Assembly (NCBI RefSeq): GCF_014644495.1
Contig: NZ_BMKU01000010.1
Span: forward strand, 62,001-126,000
Length of the DNA: 64,000 nucleotides
DNA from: Pseudarthrobacter polychromogenes
GTDB taxonomy: Bacteria; Actinomycetota; Actinomycetes; Actinomycetales; Micrococcaceae
Direction: 5' to 3'
Shown here: piece after piece, positions 1 through 8,439 of the stretch
Layout of the letters: the number at the start of each line of letters is the position of its first letter
Position numbering within the stretch: position 1 is the stretch's first letter
The notes under the pieces: model-generated
What the model saw: the letters and a program-made list of their open reading frames with translations, nothing else
What the model was told of the DNA's origin: nothing
Databases searched by the model: none
Made by a program: the position numbers and the translations under genes

Positions 1-1490
1 GACGGCGACGGCTTCAGTCCGCCCAGGTCGGTACGCTCCAGCAGGTTCTTGCCCAGCTTGTCCGAGCCCGGAAGTTCAATGGGGTACTTGCCCGTGAAGC
101 AGGCGGTGCACAGCCGCTCACGCGGCTGGCGGGTTGCGCCGATCATGCCGTCTTCGGAGATGTAGGCCAGCGAGTCGGCGCCGATGGCCTGGGCAATTTC
201 CTCGATGGTGGCGCCGTTGGCGATCAGCTCCGCGCGGGAAGCGAAGTCGATGCCGTAGAAGCAGGGCCACTTCACGGGCGGGGAGGAGATCTTGACGTGG
301 ACGGCGGCGGCACCGGCCTCGCGGAGCATCCTGACAATGGCGCGCTGGGTGTTGCCGCGGACGATCGAATCATCCACCACCACCACGCGCTTGCCGCGGA
401 TCACCGATTCGAGGGCGTTGAGCTTGAGCCGGATGCCGAGCTGGCGCAGCGTCTGCGAGGGCTGGATGAAGGTGCGGCCCACGTAGGAGTTCTTGACGAA
501 GCCGTGCGCGAACGGAATGCCGGATTCCTCGGCGTAGCCCACGGCTGCGGGAGTTCCCGATTCCGGCACGGGGATGACGATGTCCGCCGCCTGGGTGTTT
601 TCGCGGGCCAGCTGGCGGCCCATTTCCACGCGGGACTCGTACACGGAGCGGCCGGCGATGGCGGCGTCCGGACGCGCGAGGTAAACATACTCGAAAACGC
701 AACCGGCCGGCGTCGGCTCCGCGAAACGCTGGGAACGCACGCCCTGCTCGTCAATGGCAATAAATTCGCCCGGCTCGATCTCGCGGATGAAGCTGGCGCC
801 AACAGTGGCGAGGGCGGACTGCTCGGAGGCGACAACCCAGCCGCGCTCCAGGCGGCCCAGCACCAGCGGGCGGATGCCGTAGGTGTCGCGCGCAGCGTAG
901 AGGGTGCCTTCGTCCATGAAGACGAAGCAGAAGCCGCCCTTGATCTTGGGCAGCAGCTCGGTGGCGGTCTCCTCGAGGCTCTTGCCCGGCTCGCCTTCCA
1001 GCAGGGCGGTGACCAGGGCAGTGTCAGAGGTGTTGCCCTGCTTCATTTCGCCGGTGAGCTGGCCGCCGTTCCGTTCCTGGATCATGGCGTTAAGCTCGGC
1101 GGTGTTGGTCAGGTTGCCGTTGTGCGCCAGGGCCACGGTTCCGGTGCTGGTGGCACCGAGGGTGGGCTGGGCGTTGGCCCAGTGACTGGCTCCGGTGGTG
1201 GAGTAGCGGCAGTGTCCCACCGCCAGGTGCCCGGTCAGGGTGTTCAGCGTGGTCTCGTCGAAGACCTGGGAGACGAGTCCCATGTCCTTGTAGACGTTGA
1301 TCCGCTTGCCGTCGCTGGTGGCAATACCAGCCGACTCCTGACCGCGGTGCTGTAGTGCATACAGCCCGTAATAGGTAAGTTTTGCTACTTCTTCACCTGG
1401 TGCCCAAACGCCGAAGACGCCACAAGCGTCCTGCGGGCCTTTTTCGCCGGGGAGAAGATCATGGGAAAGTTTTCCATCGCCGCGTGCCAC
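1..1490 (-). CDS. purF: Amidophosphoribosyltransferase PurF, C-terminus cut by window edge
   Basis: Catalyses the first committed step of purine synthesis: PRPP + glutamine to phosphoribosylamine. Translation from the GTG at 1490 gives a start of MARGDGKLSH, then DACGVFGV with Cys23, which by family knowledge becomes the N-terminal nucleophile after propeptide removal. Further on are YALQHRGQESAGIA and GHCRYSTTG (glutamine amidotransferase domain), and VVVVDDSIVRGNT (PRPP-binding loop). About 496 residues are visible of a usual ~520, so only the extreme C-terminus is missing. No ATG lies near the start and GTG gives the expected propeptide length. Family and function are secure; the exact start is likely. 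Confidence 0.96.
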   Translation of the reverse strand, partial: MARGDGKLSHDLLPGEKGPQDACGVFGVWAPGEEVAKLTYYGLYALQHRGQESAGIATSDGKRINVYKDMGLVSQVFDETTLNTLTGHLAVGHCRYSTTGASHWANAQPTLGATSTGTVALAHNGNLTNTAELNAMIQERNGGQLTGEMKQGNTSDTALVTALLEGEPGKSLEETATELLPKIKGGFCFVFMDEGTLYAARDTYGIRPLVLGRLERGWVVASEQSALATVGASFIREIEPGEFIAIDEQGVRSQRFAEPTPAGCVFEYVYLARPDAAIAGRSVYESRVEMGRQLARENTQAADIVIPVPESGTPAAVGYAEESGIPFAHGFVKNSYVGRTFIQPSQTLRQLGIRLKLNALESVIRGKRVVVVDDSIVRGNTQRAIVRMLREAGAAAVHVKISSPPVKWPCFYGIDFASRAELIANGATIEEIAQAIGADSLAYISEDGMIGATRQPRERLCTACFTGKYPIELPGSDKLGKNLLERTDLGGLKPSP

Positions 1491-1548
1491 TGGTCGATTA
1501 TCTCACGACATGGGGTATGACTTTTCCGGCCGCCCGTTTATGACCGGG

Positions 1549-1863
1549 CTAGGGCTGCCCGTCCGTGTCCGGCTCGGAATCCGGCACGGCTTCCACCACG
1601 GCCCGCTGCTGCCGCCTGATGCTCCGGCGGTCCAGGACCAGCGCCAGTACGGCACCGAGGATGGCGCCGCCGCCGGCGAACCACACCATGAAGAAGCCGA
1701 ACACCGCGCCGGCGTCGAAGCTGGGGTTCGCGGGCACCGCGTAGGCGGCCACCGCTGCGGCCGCGACACCCACCAGTGCGCCCAGGATAAGGAACGGCAC
1801 ATACTTGGGCGCGCGGCGGACGGTAACTTCGCGGCGCTCGGCGGGGGGTTGTTCAGAAGGCAT
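1549..1863 (-). CDS. Small two-TM membrane protein next to purF
   Basis: A 104-residue protein with a short basic N-terminus and two hydrophobic helices (about residues 22-43 and 51-77) separated by a short loop, ending in an acidic tail. No enzymatic motif is visible. It lies 58 bp upstream of purF on the same strand, so co-transcription is possible. Actinobacterial pur loci often carry a small hypothetical membrane protein of this kind, but its role is unknown. The ATG at 1863 precedes MPSEQPPAERR. It is real by composition and strand agreement with its neighbours; its function is not assigned. Confidence 0.75.
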   Translation of the reverse strand: MPSEQPPAERREVTVRRAPKYVPFLILGALVGVAAAAVAAYAVPANPSFDAGAVFGFFMVWFAGGGAILGAVLALVLDRRSIRRQQRAVVEAVPDSEPDTDGQP

Positions 1864-1880
1864 GCATCAAGCCTACTGCC

Positions 1881-1945
1881 GGAGTTTTTGTCCACGTAAC
1901 GGCCGTTGATCGCGCGTTTCGGCTTGCTAAATGGACAAAAACTCC
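1881..1945. repeat. Family A 65-bp palindromic element, copy A1
   Basis: Perfect 14-bp inverted ends GGAGTTTTTGTCCA / TGGACAAAAACTCC (1881-1894 and 1932-1945) enclose a 37-bp centre with little self-pairing. Copies A2-A4 (4301, 17158, 61615) share the ends and the exact 65-bp length, but their arms extend further. A1 is therefore the divergent or decayed member. It lies 3' of uraH and just before the ATG of the small membrane protein gene. It has no terminator-type T-run outside the stem. Confidence 0.85.
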
Positions 1946-1955
1946 AGGGGCCAGG

Positions 1956-2294
1956 TCAGCTGCCGCGGTAGGTGGAGTACGCGAACGGGCTGAGGAGGAG
2001 GGGCACGTGGTAGTGCTCCGGGCCGGTCACCTCGAACACCAGGTCCACCTCGGGGAAGAACGTGGCCGTCTGCAGGCCGGCGTAGTAGTCCCCGGTGGCG
2101 AAGTTGAGCTTGTAGTGCCCGGCTTCCAGCTGCTCCGGGCCAAGGTCCTTGGCGCGGCCGTCGGCATCCGTGGTGGAGTCGGCAACATGCCGCCAGGTGC
2201 CGCCGTCGTTCCGGTAAAGCACGACGGCGACCCCCGCCGCCGGGCGTCCGGCGCCGGTGTCGAGGATATGGGTGGTGACGTGGGAGACGCTCAT
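1956..2294 (-). CDS. uraH: 5-hydroxyisourate hydrolase (transthyretin-like)
   Basis: Hydrolyses 5-hydroxyisourate, the product of urate oxidation, to OHCU. The 112-residue protein has the family's N-terminal motif SHVTTHILDTGAGRPA with the catalytic His near residue 9, and the C-terminal signature YRGS as its last four residues. Length matches bacterial HIU hydrolases. Its ATG overlaps the uraD stop by 4 bp (ATGA), so the two are translationally coupled. Urate oxidase itself is not in the window. Confidence 0.96.
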   Translation of the reverse strand: MSVSHVTTHILDTGAGRPAAGVAVVLYRNDGGTWRHVADSTTDADGRAKDLGPEQLEAGHYKLNFATGDYYAGLQTATFFPEVDLVFEVTGPEHYHVPLLLSPFAYSTYRGS

Positions 2295-2788
2295 TCGGTG
2301 ATCAGTCCTTCCAGCCGCAGTACGGCGATTTCTCGCAGCTGCTGGGCCACGATGGTGTCCTCTTCGGCCGGCGTGTTGGCGAGCCGTTCATTCAAAACCC
2401 GCAGGATTTCAGGGGCGGTGCGGCCGGCGGCTCGGATCAGGAAGACCCGGCCGAACTTTTCCTCGTAGTCCCTGTTGCCCCGGGCCAGTGCCTCGGTGAC
2501 CGCGCTGTCCGCAGGGTCCACCCCGGCCTGCTCCGAACGTGACATGGACGCCTCGGTGGTGGCCGCCGTCGGACGTTCCCCGATGCGGGGGTGGTGCGCC
2601 ATGGCGGACTCAACCTCGGCGGACGTGAAGGGGCTCGCTGCCTGGGACGCAAAGGCCAGGAGCGAGTCCTTGCTGGCAAACGGGCGGGCTGCGGCGACGG
2701 TCTCCACCCAGCGGGCGACGTCGATGCAGGGTCGGAGGGTTTCGGCGGCCCTGGCGGGTTCCGCGGAGTTGAATTCGGCAAGCTTCAT
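2291..2788 (-). CDS. uraD: OHCU decarboxylase
   Basis: Decarboxylates 2-oxo-4-hydroxy-4-carboxy-5-ureidoimidazoline to S-allantoin, the last step of uricolysis. The motif HHPRIG (catalytic His about residue 66), the SRSEQAG segment and the terminal NRDYEEKFGRVFLIRA block are all present in 165 residues, the usual length. The frame is open to an ATG at 2821, but the ATG at 2788 (MKLAEF) has an AAGGGA ribosome-binding site about 9 bp upstream and matches family starts. It is first gene of the uraD-uraH pair. An IclR-like operator lies about 100 bp upstream. Confidence 0.94.
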   Translation of the reverse strand: MKLAEFNSAEPARAAETLRPCIDVARWVETVAAARPFASKDSLLAFASQAASPFTSAEVESAMAHHPRIGERPTAATTEASMSRSEQAGVDPADSAVTEALARGNRDYEEKFGRVFLIRAAGRTAPEILRVLNERLANTPAEEDTIVAQQLREIAVLRLEGLITE

Positions 2789-2890
2789 GCTGGCTGGTCC
2801 CTTGTGAGAATCTGCTGGCATCCATGGTGACGGCTATGCGGAGGCCGGACTTCCCGGCACCCGGCGATGCAACTTCGCATCATCCCAGGC

Positions 2891-2926
2891 TTCCGCATCA
2901 TGGAACTGTTATTTCAGCATACGTAA
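2891..2926. promoter_or_regulatory. IclR-like operator pair upstream of uraD
   Basis: TTCCGCATCATGGAA (2891-2905) is a near-perfect palindrome. A weaker copy, TTTCAGCATACGTAA (2912-2926), follows 21 bp centre to centre. Closely similar 15-mers occur in front of hyi (19089, 19109) and the DctA gene (23851). IclR-family repressors commonly bind paired sites of this size; regulator identity is inference. Confidence 0.5.
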
Positions 2927-3045
2927 TATTCAAAAGCAGGCTTCCGGTGGTGTCAAGAAGACTACAACAGCGCACAGGACCAGCCGGTATCATCACGGGA
3001 GAGCCGGGGAGCTCGAATGGATGATGCTGGGGGGCGCAAAAGAAG

Positions 3046-4287
3046 ATGGACGGGACGGCTATGCAAATGCTGACCGATCAGGACGCGGCACGCGAGGCGG
3101 GACTGCGGAAGTACGGGCTGGTCCCTGCCGCTGCGGACGAGCTGCCGGTCCTTGCGGACGCCTCCACCCGCAGTGCGCTGGACAACCTGGTCCAGCTCGC
3201 CGCCTCCCTGTGCGGCGTGCCCTACAGCGTGGTCAACATCATCACCGCGGAGCAGCAGCTGCAGATCGCGGCCTTCGGCATCGACCCCGGGATCTGCTCC
3301 CGGGAGGACTCGATGTGCGCCACGGTCTTCCTGAGCCACAGCACAACAGTGGTGGCCGACGCCTCTCAGGATTCCCGTTTCGCCGCCAACCCGTTTGTCA
3401 CCGGAGAGATTGCCGACGTCCGCTTCTACGCGTCCGTGCCGCTGGAGACCCCGGCGGGGCTGGTGCTCGGTTCACTGTGCGTCTTCTCCAATGAGTCCGG
3501 ACGCCCCAGCACCGGGCAGATAGGGATGCTGGAAATGCTGGCCCAGCAGGTGGTGGAGCTCCTGGAGCTGCAGCACCGCACCCTGCAGCTCAGCGACGCC
3601 CTGGCCGGGCTGCGGCGCAGCAACGCCCTGCTGTCCGAGTTCGCCGGGCGGGTCAGCCACGACCTCCGCGCCCCGCTCACCGCCATCCTGGGTTACGTGG
3701 AGCTGGCGGAGGACGATCCGGACATCCCGGCGGGCCATCCCTCCGTGGAGTACCTGGGATACGTCGGCAGCAGCGGGCGCCGCATGCTGGGAATGCTGGA
3801 GGACGTGCTGGATTACTCCAAGGCGGACGGAGCGCTGAACCGGGAACCGGTGTCCCTGCTGGCCGTCACGGCGGAGGCAGCGCGGGACCTCGGACTGGAC
3901 CTGGGGGCCGGCAGTGGAATTTCCTGCGAGGACGCGGAACTGTTTGCCGACCGGTCCCAGCTGCGGACCCTGGTCCAGAACCTCCTGGCCAACTCCCTGA
4001 ACTACCGGAGCGGCACCCGCCCGCTGCGGGTGGCCGTCAGCGCCGACACCGGACCAATGGGCGTCACCCTCCAGGTGGCAGACAACGGCAAGGGCATGCT
4101 GCCGTCGGAGCGGCAACGGGCCGTGGAACCGCTGGTCAGGTTGAACCGCCCCGGGGACGGCCCCGGAACAGGGCTTGGATTGTCCACCTGCCAGCGGATC
4201 GCCCAGGCGCACGGGGGAGAGCTGTCCATCACGGACACCCCCGGCGGCGGGGCGACTGTCTCCGTGCTGTTCCCCGCCGCGACTTAA
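3046..4287 (+). CDS. GAF-domain sensor histidine kinase
   Basis: A soluble 413-residue kinase with no membrane segment. A GAF domain (about 40-175, with the DASQDSRFAANP motif typical of GAF kinases) leads into a HisKA dimerisation domain with RVSHDLRAPLTAI (phospho-acceptor His205). The HATPase domain follows, with N-box NLLANSLNY, DNGKGM and GTGLGLSTCQRIAQAHGGEL. It converges on the RR-PP2C/glycosyltransferase operon, which contains a receiver domain but no kinase, so it is the obvious candidate phosphodonor (inference). A second ATG at 3061 is an alternative start; neither has a strong ribosome-binding site. Confidence 0.93.
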   Translation: MDGTAMQMLTDQDAAREAGLRKYGLVPAAADELPVLADASTRSALDNLVQLAASLCGVPYSVVNIITAEQQLQIAAFGIDPGICSREDSMCATVFLSHSTTVVADASQDSRFAANPFVTGEIADVRFYASVPLETPAGLVLGSLCVFSNESGRPSTGQIGMLEMLAQQVVELLELQHRTLQLSDALAGLRRSNALLSEFAGRVSHDLRAPLTAILGYVELAEDDPDIPAGHPSVEYLGYVGSSGRRMLGMLEDVLDYSKADGALNREPVSLLAVTAEAARDLGLDLGAGSGISCEDAELFADRSQLRTLVQNLLANSLNYRSGTRPLRVAVSADTGPMGVTLQVADNGKGMLPSERQRAVEPLVRLNRPGDGPGTGLGLSTCQRIAQAHGGELSITDTPGGGATVSVLFPAAT

Positions 4288-4300
4288 GCCACCCCCACCC

Positions 4301-4365
4301 GGAGTTTTTGTCCAGATATGCAGGGTGTCAGGCGCTGGAACCCTGCATATCTGGACAAAAACTCC
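4301..4365. repeat. Family A 65-bp palindromic element, copy A2
   Basis: The most perfect copy: 25-bp arms without mismatch (4301-4325 and 4341-4365) around a 15-nt loop. Pairing extends outward through CCACCCCC / GGGGTGG flanks. It lies between the 3' ends of two converging transcription units (kinase and anti-sigma ATPase). It could act as a bidirectional transcript end, but lacks an external T-tract. Confidence 0.93.
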
Positions 4366-4391
4366 TGCGGGGTGGCCGGGCTTAGGGGTGG

Positions 4392-4817
4392 TCAGTCGTG
4401 CTGGGAGGTCCGGGTGAGGACCCAGGTGTTGGTGCCGTCCTGGCGCTCGAACGTGACGGTGGTGACCAGTGCTTCGATCAGCGCCAGCCCGCGGCCCGAT
4501 TCGGCGTCCTCGTCCGGTGATCCGGGGGTCATCGGTCCGAACGGCGGCTTGGCGTTGTAGGCGCTGACGCGGGCCTGCAGCAGAGCGGGCTGGACCTCGA
4601 TGTCCACACCGAGCTCCACAGGATCCTGCCCCACGGGTTCCGCGTGCTGGACGATGTTCGACGCCGACTCGATCACCGCCGTCGTAAACGTCATCTGGTC
4701 CATGTCCCCCACGAAGGGGACGTCGAGCCAGAGGCTGTCCAGGTGGTTGTGGACGGCTTCGATGGCCTCGTCGGCAGCCGGTCCCCGGAAGCTGCGGGAC
4801 GCCAGAACGTTAGTCAT
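4392..4817 (-). CDS. RsbW-like ATP-binding protein (HATPase_c_2)
   Basis: A 141-residue GHKL ATPase of the anti-sigma/serine kinase type, with N-box ESASNIVQHA (Glu50, Asn54) and the glycine-rich SGRGLALIEAL. By family knowledge such proteins bind and phosphorylate a STAS antagonist and sequester a partner. It is last gene of the RR-PP2C/GT/STAS/ATPase operon and overlaps the STAS gene by 8 bp. No sigma factor gene is nearby, so its target may be non-sigma. Confidence 0.88.
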   Translation of the reverse strand: MTNVLASRSFRGPAADEAIEAVHNHLDSLWLDVPFVGDMDQMTFTTAVIESASNIVQHAEPVGQDPVELGVDIEVQPALLQARVSAYNAKPPFGPMTPGSPDEDAESGRGLALIEALVTTVTFERQDGTNTWVLTRTSQHD

Positions 4818-5142
4818 TGCCGAACGCCTCCTCGGCTGAACCGTAGGACGTCAGCACCTTGTCCATGCTGGTCAGCTGCAGGACCATCTTCACCTGCGGC
4901 TGGACGGCCGCGATCCGGAGATCCCCGCCGGCCTGGCGCGCAGCCTTGAGGCAGCCAATGAGCGCCCCCAGGCCTGAGGAGTCCATGAACGCCGTGTTTT
5001 CCAGGTTGACCACGATCCGGTTGGACCCGCTCGCGATCACGTCAGTGACGAACTCCCGCAGCTTCGGCGCGGAGACCATGTTGAGCCGCCCGTCCGCCTT
5101 CACCTCGGCGTACGAGTCCTTGACCTCATAACTAAACTCCAT
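4810..5142 (-). CDS. STAS-domain anti-sigma factor antagonist (RsbV-like)
   Basis: A 110-residue single STAS domain with the phosphorylation loop FMDSSGLGALIG (candidate Ser55/Ser56). In partner-switching systems the unphosphorylated form binds the RsbW-type ATPase, and a PP2C phosphatase reactivates it. Both partners are encoded in the same operon. It overlaps the upstream glycosyltransferase by 11 bp and the downstream ATPase by 8 bp, consistent with tight translational coupling. Confidence 0.93.
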   Translation of the reverse strand: MEFSYEVKDSYAEVKADGRLNMVSAPKLREFVTDVIASGSNRIVVNLENTAFMDSSGLGALIGCLKAARQAGGDLRIAAVQPQVKMVLQLTSMDKVLTSYGSAEEAFGND

Positions 5143-7111
5143 CGGAATTCCTTTCCGTATTAGTTGGTTCTGCGGGTTCCGCGGCCGGTTCGTACCCCTT
5201 GTAGAGCACGGCGCGGACCAGGATGCTCATGACCACCAGGTCGAAAATGACCCAGGCCACGTTCACCAGGGTGCCCAGGGGTTCCGCCAGGCCGGTCGCC
5301 AGGCGGATGATTCCGACGACGGCGGCCACGGCCAGCAGGACGGACACCACGATTTGGGGCTGGATCAGGCTCCAGCTGGGTCCGCCGCTCTGGCGGGCCT
5401 TGGGGGTGACGGCAAACCCGAGGGGACGGCCGAACCAGACGTTGCGGGCCGCCGTCGAGCACGCCTTGATCCAGGTGGGGAACAGCGCCAGGCTGTACTG
5501 CTGCCCGCGCCAGGTGGGGATGCCGCGGCCGGCAACGGCGAACAGCAATTGGTTGACCACCATGAAGGGGATGAACCGGATGAAGAAATCCCAGCTCAGG
5601 CTGGTGACGGGAAGGATGCCCAGCAGCAGGTAGATGATGGGTGCGGCGAAATAGATGACCGCCGCGTAGCCACTCAGGTAGGTCCACATGGTGGCGAAGT
5701 ACATGAGCCGCTGGCCCAGCTTGAGGCCCTTCTGGACCAGCGGGTTTTCCCGCAGCAGCACCTGGATGGTGCCCTGCGCCCAGCGGAGGCGCTGGGTGAG
5801 CATGGTCTTCAGGTCCTCCGGCGCCAGGCCGTACGCCAGGACCTCGTGGTGGTAGACGCTCTCCCAGCCCATGGCGTGCATGCGCATGGCGGTGGCCATG
5901 TCCTCGGTCACGGAGATGGTGGCCAGCGGCATGACCGGCTGGGCTTCGTCGTTGCGTTCCACGGACAGCGCGTCCAGGACGGCCTGCACCGATTCAAGGG
6001 CGCCCAGCGGCGACCAGTCGCGGGCGGACATCCGCTGCACGGCGTCGTCCGCCACCACCGGGACGCCCGACTCGCCCACGTGGGCCAGTTCCATGGCGGC
6101 GATCTCTTCGAGGTCCGCCTGGAGGGCTTCGACGTCGGCCATCACCAGGGTCTGCACGGCAGCGTCCACGCGGCGGCGGACCCGGTAGGTGATCTCGCCC
6201 AGCGGCTGCCCGGCGTCGAGCTCCTTCTGGGCCTCGCGGGTGGCGGCTTCAACCTCATCCAGCACCTGGGCCACCAGCGGCGTTTCCATGTCCGCTGACT
6301 TTCGGGCCTGTTTGATGGCGGAGCGCGAGGCTGCCAGCGCCCGGCGGATGCTCTTCTCGGTCTCCTTGACGTAGCCCACCAGGCCCAGCTGCATCAGGGC
6401 CTCCCGGCGCAGGATGGCATTGGAACCGCAGAAGAAGGCAGCATTCCAGCCGTCCTTGCCCTGCTGGATGGGGCCGTAGAACAGGGGCGCCTGGCTGCCC
6501 AGCGGGTCGTCGGCGGGAACGTTGCTGAAGTACTGAGGGGTCTGGACCAGCGCCACCCGGCGGTTGTTGAAATAGCCGAGGGTCTTTTCCAGGATGTCCG
6601 GCTCCGGGATCTGGTCCGCGTCCAGGATCAGGAGGAACTCGCCGTGCGTCTGCATCAGCGCGTTGTTGAGGTTGCCGGCCTTGGCGTGCCGGGGCAGGTT
6701 GGAGGTCCAGTCCTCGCTTCGGGTGACGTAGCCCAGGCCGTGCTGTTCGGCGAGGGCCTTCAGCTCGGGGCGGGCGCCGTCGTCCAGGATCCAGGTGCTG
6801 TGCGGGTGCCTGATCTTCTGCGCCGCCAGCGCGGTGGTCATCACCATGTCCAGGTCTTCGTTGTACGTGGTGATGAAGACGTCCACGGTGGCATCCGGCG
6901 GGGGCGGCGGGGCGGCCTTGCGGATCTTCAGCTTCCACACCGTCATGCCGAAGAGCATGACGTCGATGAGGCTGTAGGTCTCGGCGATCACCAGCGGCAG
7001 CGCGATCCACCAGGCATCCCAGTTCAGCGAGGCGGCCCAGCGCCAGGCGATGTAGTTGACGCCCGTGATGACGGTCAGGACAACAACAAGCCGGGTCCAG
7101 AAGCGGGTCAT
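5132..7111 (-). CDS. Cellulose-synthase-like GT2 glycosyltransferase, membrane-bound
   Basis: A processive family-2 glycosyltransferase of 659 residues. Two N-terminal TM helices (about 7-25, 34-58) precede the catalytic domain. Catalytic motifs are DDG (110-112), LILDADQ (DxD 164-166), TED (402-404) and QRLRW (440-444). Several TM helices follow (about 472-530, 585-635). The C-terminus shows no PilZ RxxxR motif. About 140 residues (roughly 250-395) between DxD and TED are extra relative to BcsA and look helical and charged. It overlaps both operon neighbours by 4 and 11 bp. Product is unknown: cellulose or another beta-glucan-type polymer is plausible. Confidence 0.93.
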   Translation of the reverse strand: MTRFWTRLVVVLTVITGVNYIAWRWAASLNWDAWWIALPLVIAETYSLIDVMLFGMTVWKLKIRKAAPPPPPDATVDVFITTYNEDLDMVMTTALAAQKIRHPHSTWILDDGARPELKALAEQHGLGYVTRSEDWTSNLPRHAKAGNLNNALMQTHGEFLLILDADQIPEPDILEKTLGYFNNRRVALVQTPQYFSNVPADDPLGSQAPLFYGPIQQGKDGWNAAFFCGSNAILRREALMQLGLVGYVKETEKSIRRALAASRSAIKQARKSADMETPLVAQVLDEVEAATREAQKELDAGQPLGEITYRVRRRVDAAVQTLVMADVEALQADLEEIAAMELAHVGESGVPVVADDAVQRMSARDWSPLGALESVQAVLDALSVERNDEAQPVMPLATISVTEDMATAMRMHAMGWESVYHHEVLAYGLAPEDLKTMLTQRLRWAQGTIQVLLRENPLVQKGLKLGQRLMYFATMWTYLSGYAAVIYFAAPIIYLLLGILPVTSLSWDFFIRFIPFMVVNQLLFAVAGRGIPTWRGQQYSLALFPTWIKACSTAARNVWFGRPLGFAVTPKARQSGGPSWSLIQPQIVVSVLLAVAAVVGIIRLATGLAEPLGTLVNVAWVIFDLVVMSILVRAVLYKGYEPAAEPAEPTNTERNSDGV

Positions 7112-8220
7112 GCCGCTGCCTCCTGCGGAAGCCGGCGGACCACAACCACCGTGACGTCATCCTCAGCCGTGGCGGCCGGGGCCAGGGCGAGGATGGCAGT
7201 GCTCGCAGCCTGCGCCGACTCCTGGTTGTGCGTTGCCCGGAGCACGGCGTCCGTGAAGTCCTCCACGGAGTCGAAAACGTCCAGGACGCCGTCGCTCACC
7301 ACCACCAACGAATCCCCCGGCAGCAGGTCCAGGGCCGACTGCGGCCATTCCGTTCCTGCCCAGGCGCCCACCGGGGGACCGCCGGAGGGAAGGCGGTGGA
7401 CCGTCCCGCCGGACTGGACATGCAGCGCAAGCCCATGGCCGGCGTCGACATAGCTGACCGTTCCGGAAGCGGCGTCCAGGCGGGCGTGGAAGAGGGTGAC
7501 AAAGGAATTGGAGGAGTCCAGGTCAGCGGCGATCGCCTTGCTCGCCGAGCGGAAGGCCGTGTCCAGGTCATGCCGCAGGCCCGTGGAGCGCATCACGGCG
7601 CGGACCGTTGCGGCGATGAGCGCGGCGCCCATGCCCTTGCCCATGGCGTCGGCGAAGGTCAGGTGGAGCCCGTCCGGAGTCTGGTACCAGTCATAGAAGT
7701 CCCCGCCAACGTTCCGCGAGGGCCGGAACACCCCTGCGACGTCGTAGCCCTCAACCTGGATGTCCTCCTGGGGCAGGAGGCTTTTCTGCACCTCCGTGGC
7801 GCGCTGCAGTTCGCTGCGCGCCGCTGAATCCGCGGCTGCGGAGGGCCGGCGGCGGAAGAGGGCATTGATCCGGGACTGGAGCTCGCGCGGGCTGAACGGC
7901 TTGCTGAGGTATTCGTCCGCGCCGTTGTCCAAACCGGTCAGCTTATCCAGCTCATCGGCCCTGGCGGTCAGCATCACAATGAAGGCGTCCGAGAATTCAC
8001 GGAGCAACTTGCAGACTTCCAGACCGTCAAGGTCCGGCAGGTTCAGGTCCAGCGTGACAAGGTCCGGCTGCACGCGGCGCACTTCCTCCACCCCCGCCAG
8101 CCCAGCTCCCGCCTGGGTGACGTCGAATCCCTGCTTAACAAGGACGCGGACCAGCAGCCCGCGGATGTCCGGGTCATCCTCGATGACAACGGCACGACGC
8201 GATTCGATGGGAGAGACCAT
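7108..8220 (-). CDS. Response regulator with PP2C/SpoIIE phosphatase output
   Basis: 370 residues. The receiver domain has acidic pocket EDD (14-16), phospho-acceptor Asp58 in VTLDLNLPDLDG, and Lys107 in SKPFSP. After a helical linker comes a PPM/SpoIIE phosphatase domain with NVGGDFYDW (about 170-178) and FADAMGKGMGAALIA. This is the RsbU/SypE-type architecture that dephosphorylates STAS proteins. It is first gene of the operon and overlaps the glycosyltransferase start by 4 bp. The paired kinase is probably the GAF kinase at 3046-4287. Confidence 0.94.
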   Translation of the reverse strand: MVSPIESRRAVVIEDDPDIRGLLVRVLVKQGFDVTQAGAGLAGVEEVRRVQPDLVTLDLNLPDLDGLEVCKLLREFSDAFIVMLTARADELDKLTGLDNGADEYLSKPFSPRELQSRINALFRRRPSAAADSAARSELQRATEVQKSLLPQEDIQVEGYDVAGVFRPSRNVGGDFYDWYQTPDGLHLTFADAMGKGMGAALIAATVRAVMRSTGLRHDLDTAFRSASKAIAADLDSSNSFVTLFHARLDAASGTVSYVDAGHGLALHVQSGGTVHRLPSGGPPVGAWAGTEWPQSALDLLPGDSLVVVSDGVLDVFDSVEDFTDAVLRATHNQESAQAASTAILALAPAATAEDDVTVVVVRRLPQEAAA

Positions 8221-8439
8221 AGGTCTACTTCTACCGTATTAACCCCTACGGGGCATGTCGCAGCGCTTCACACGGGTGGCAGAGCCGCTACCGGCGAGTA
8301 CGGATCTTGTGGAAATCCTTGGACCTGCTTGCCCGGACATTGAGGTATGCCCGGGACACTCGAAGGCACGGAGCAGCTTCACCGGAGCAGGGCCAAGGAC
8401 GGTCCGCCGGGAGGCTGGACGGCTCGGAAAAGGTGCGTC

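Noticed and set aside
4301..4365. Reading family A and B palindromes as ordinary rho-independent terminators
   Set aside because: Sequence, length and ends are conserved between copies, T-runs occur inside the arms rather than after the stem, and several copies lie within operons.
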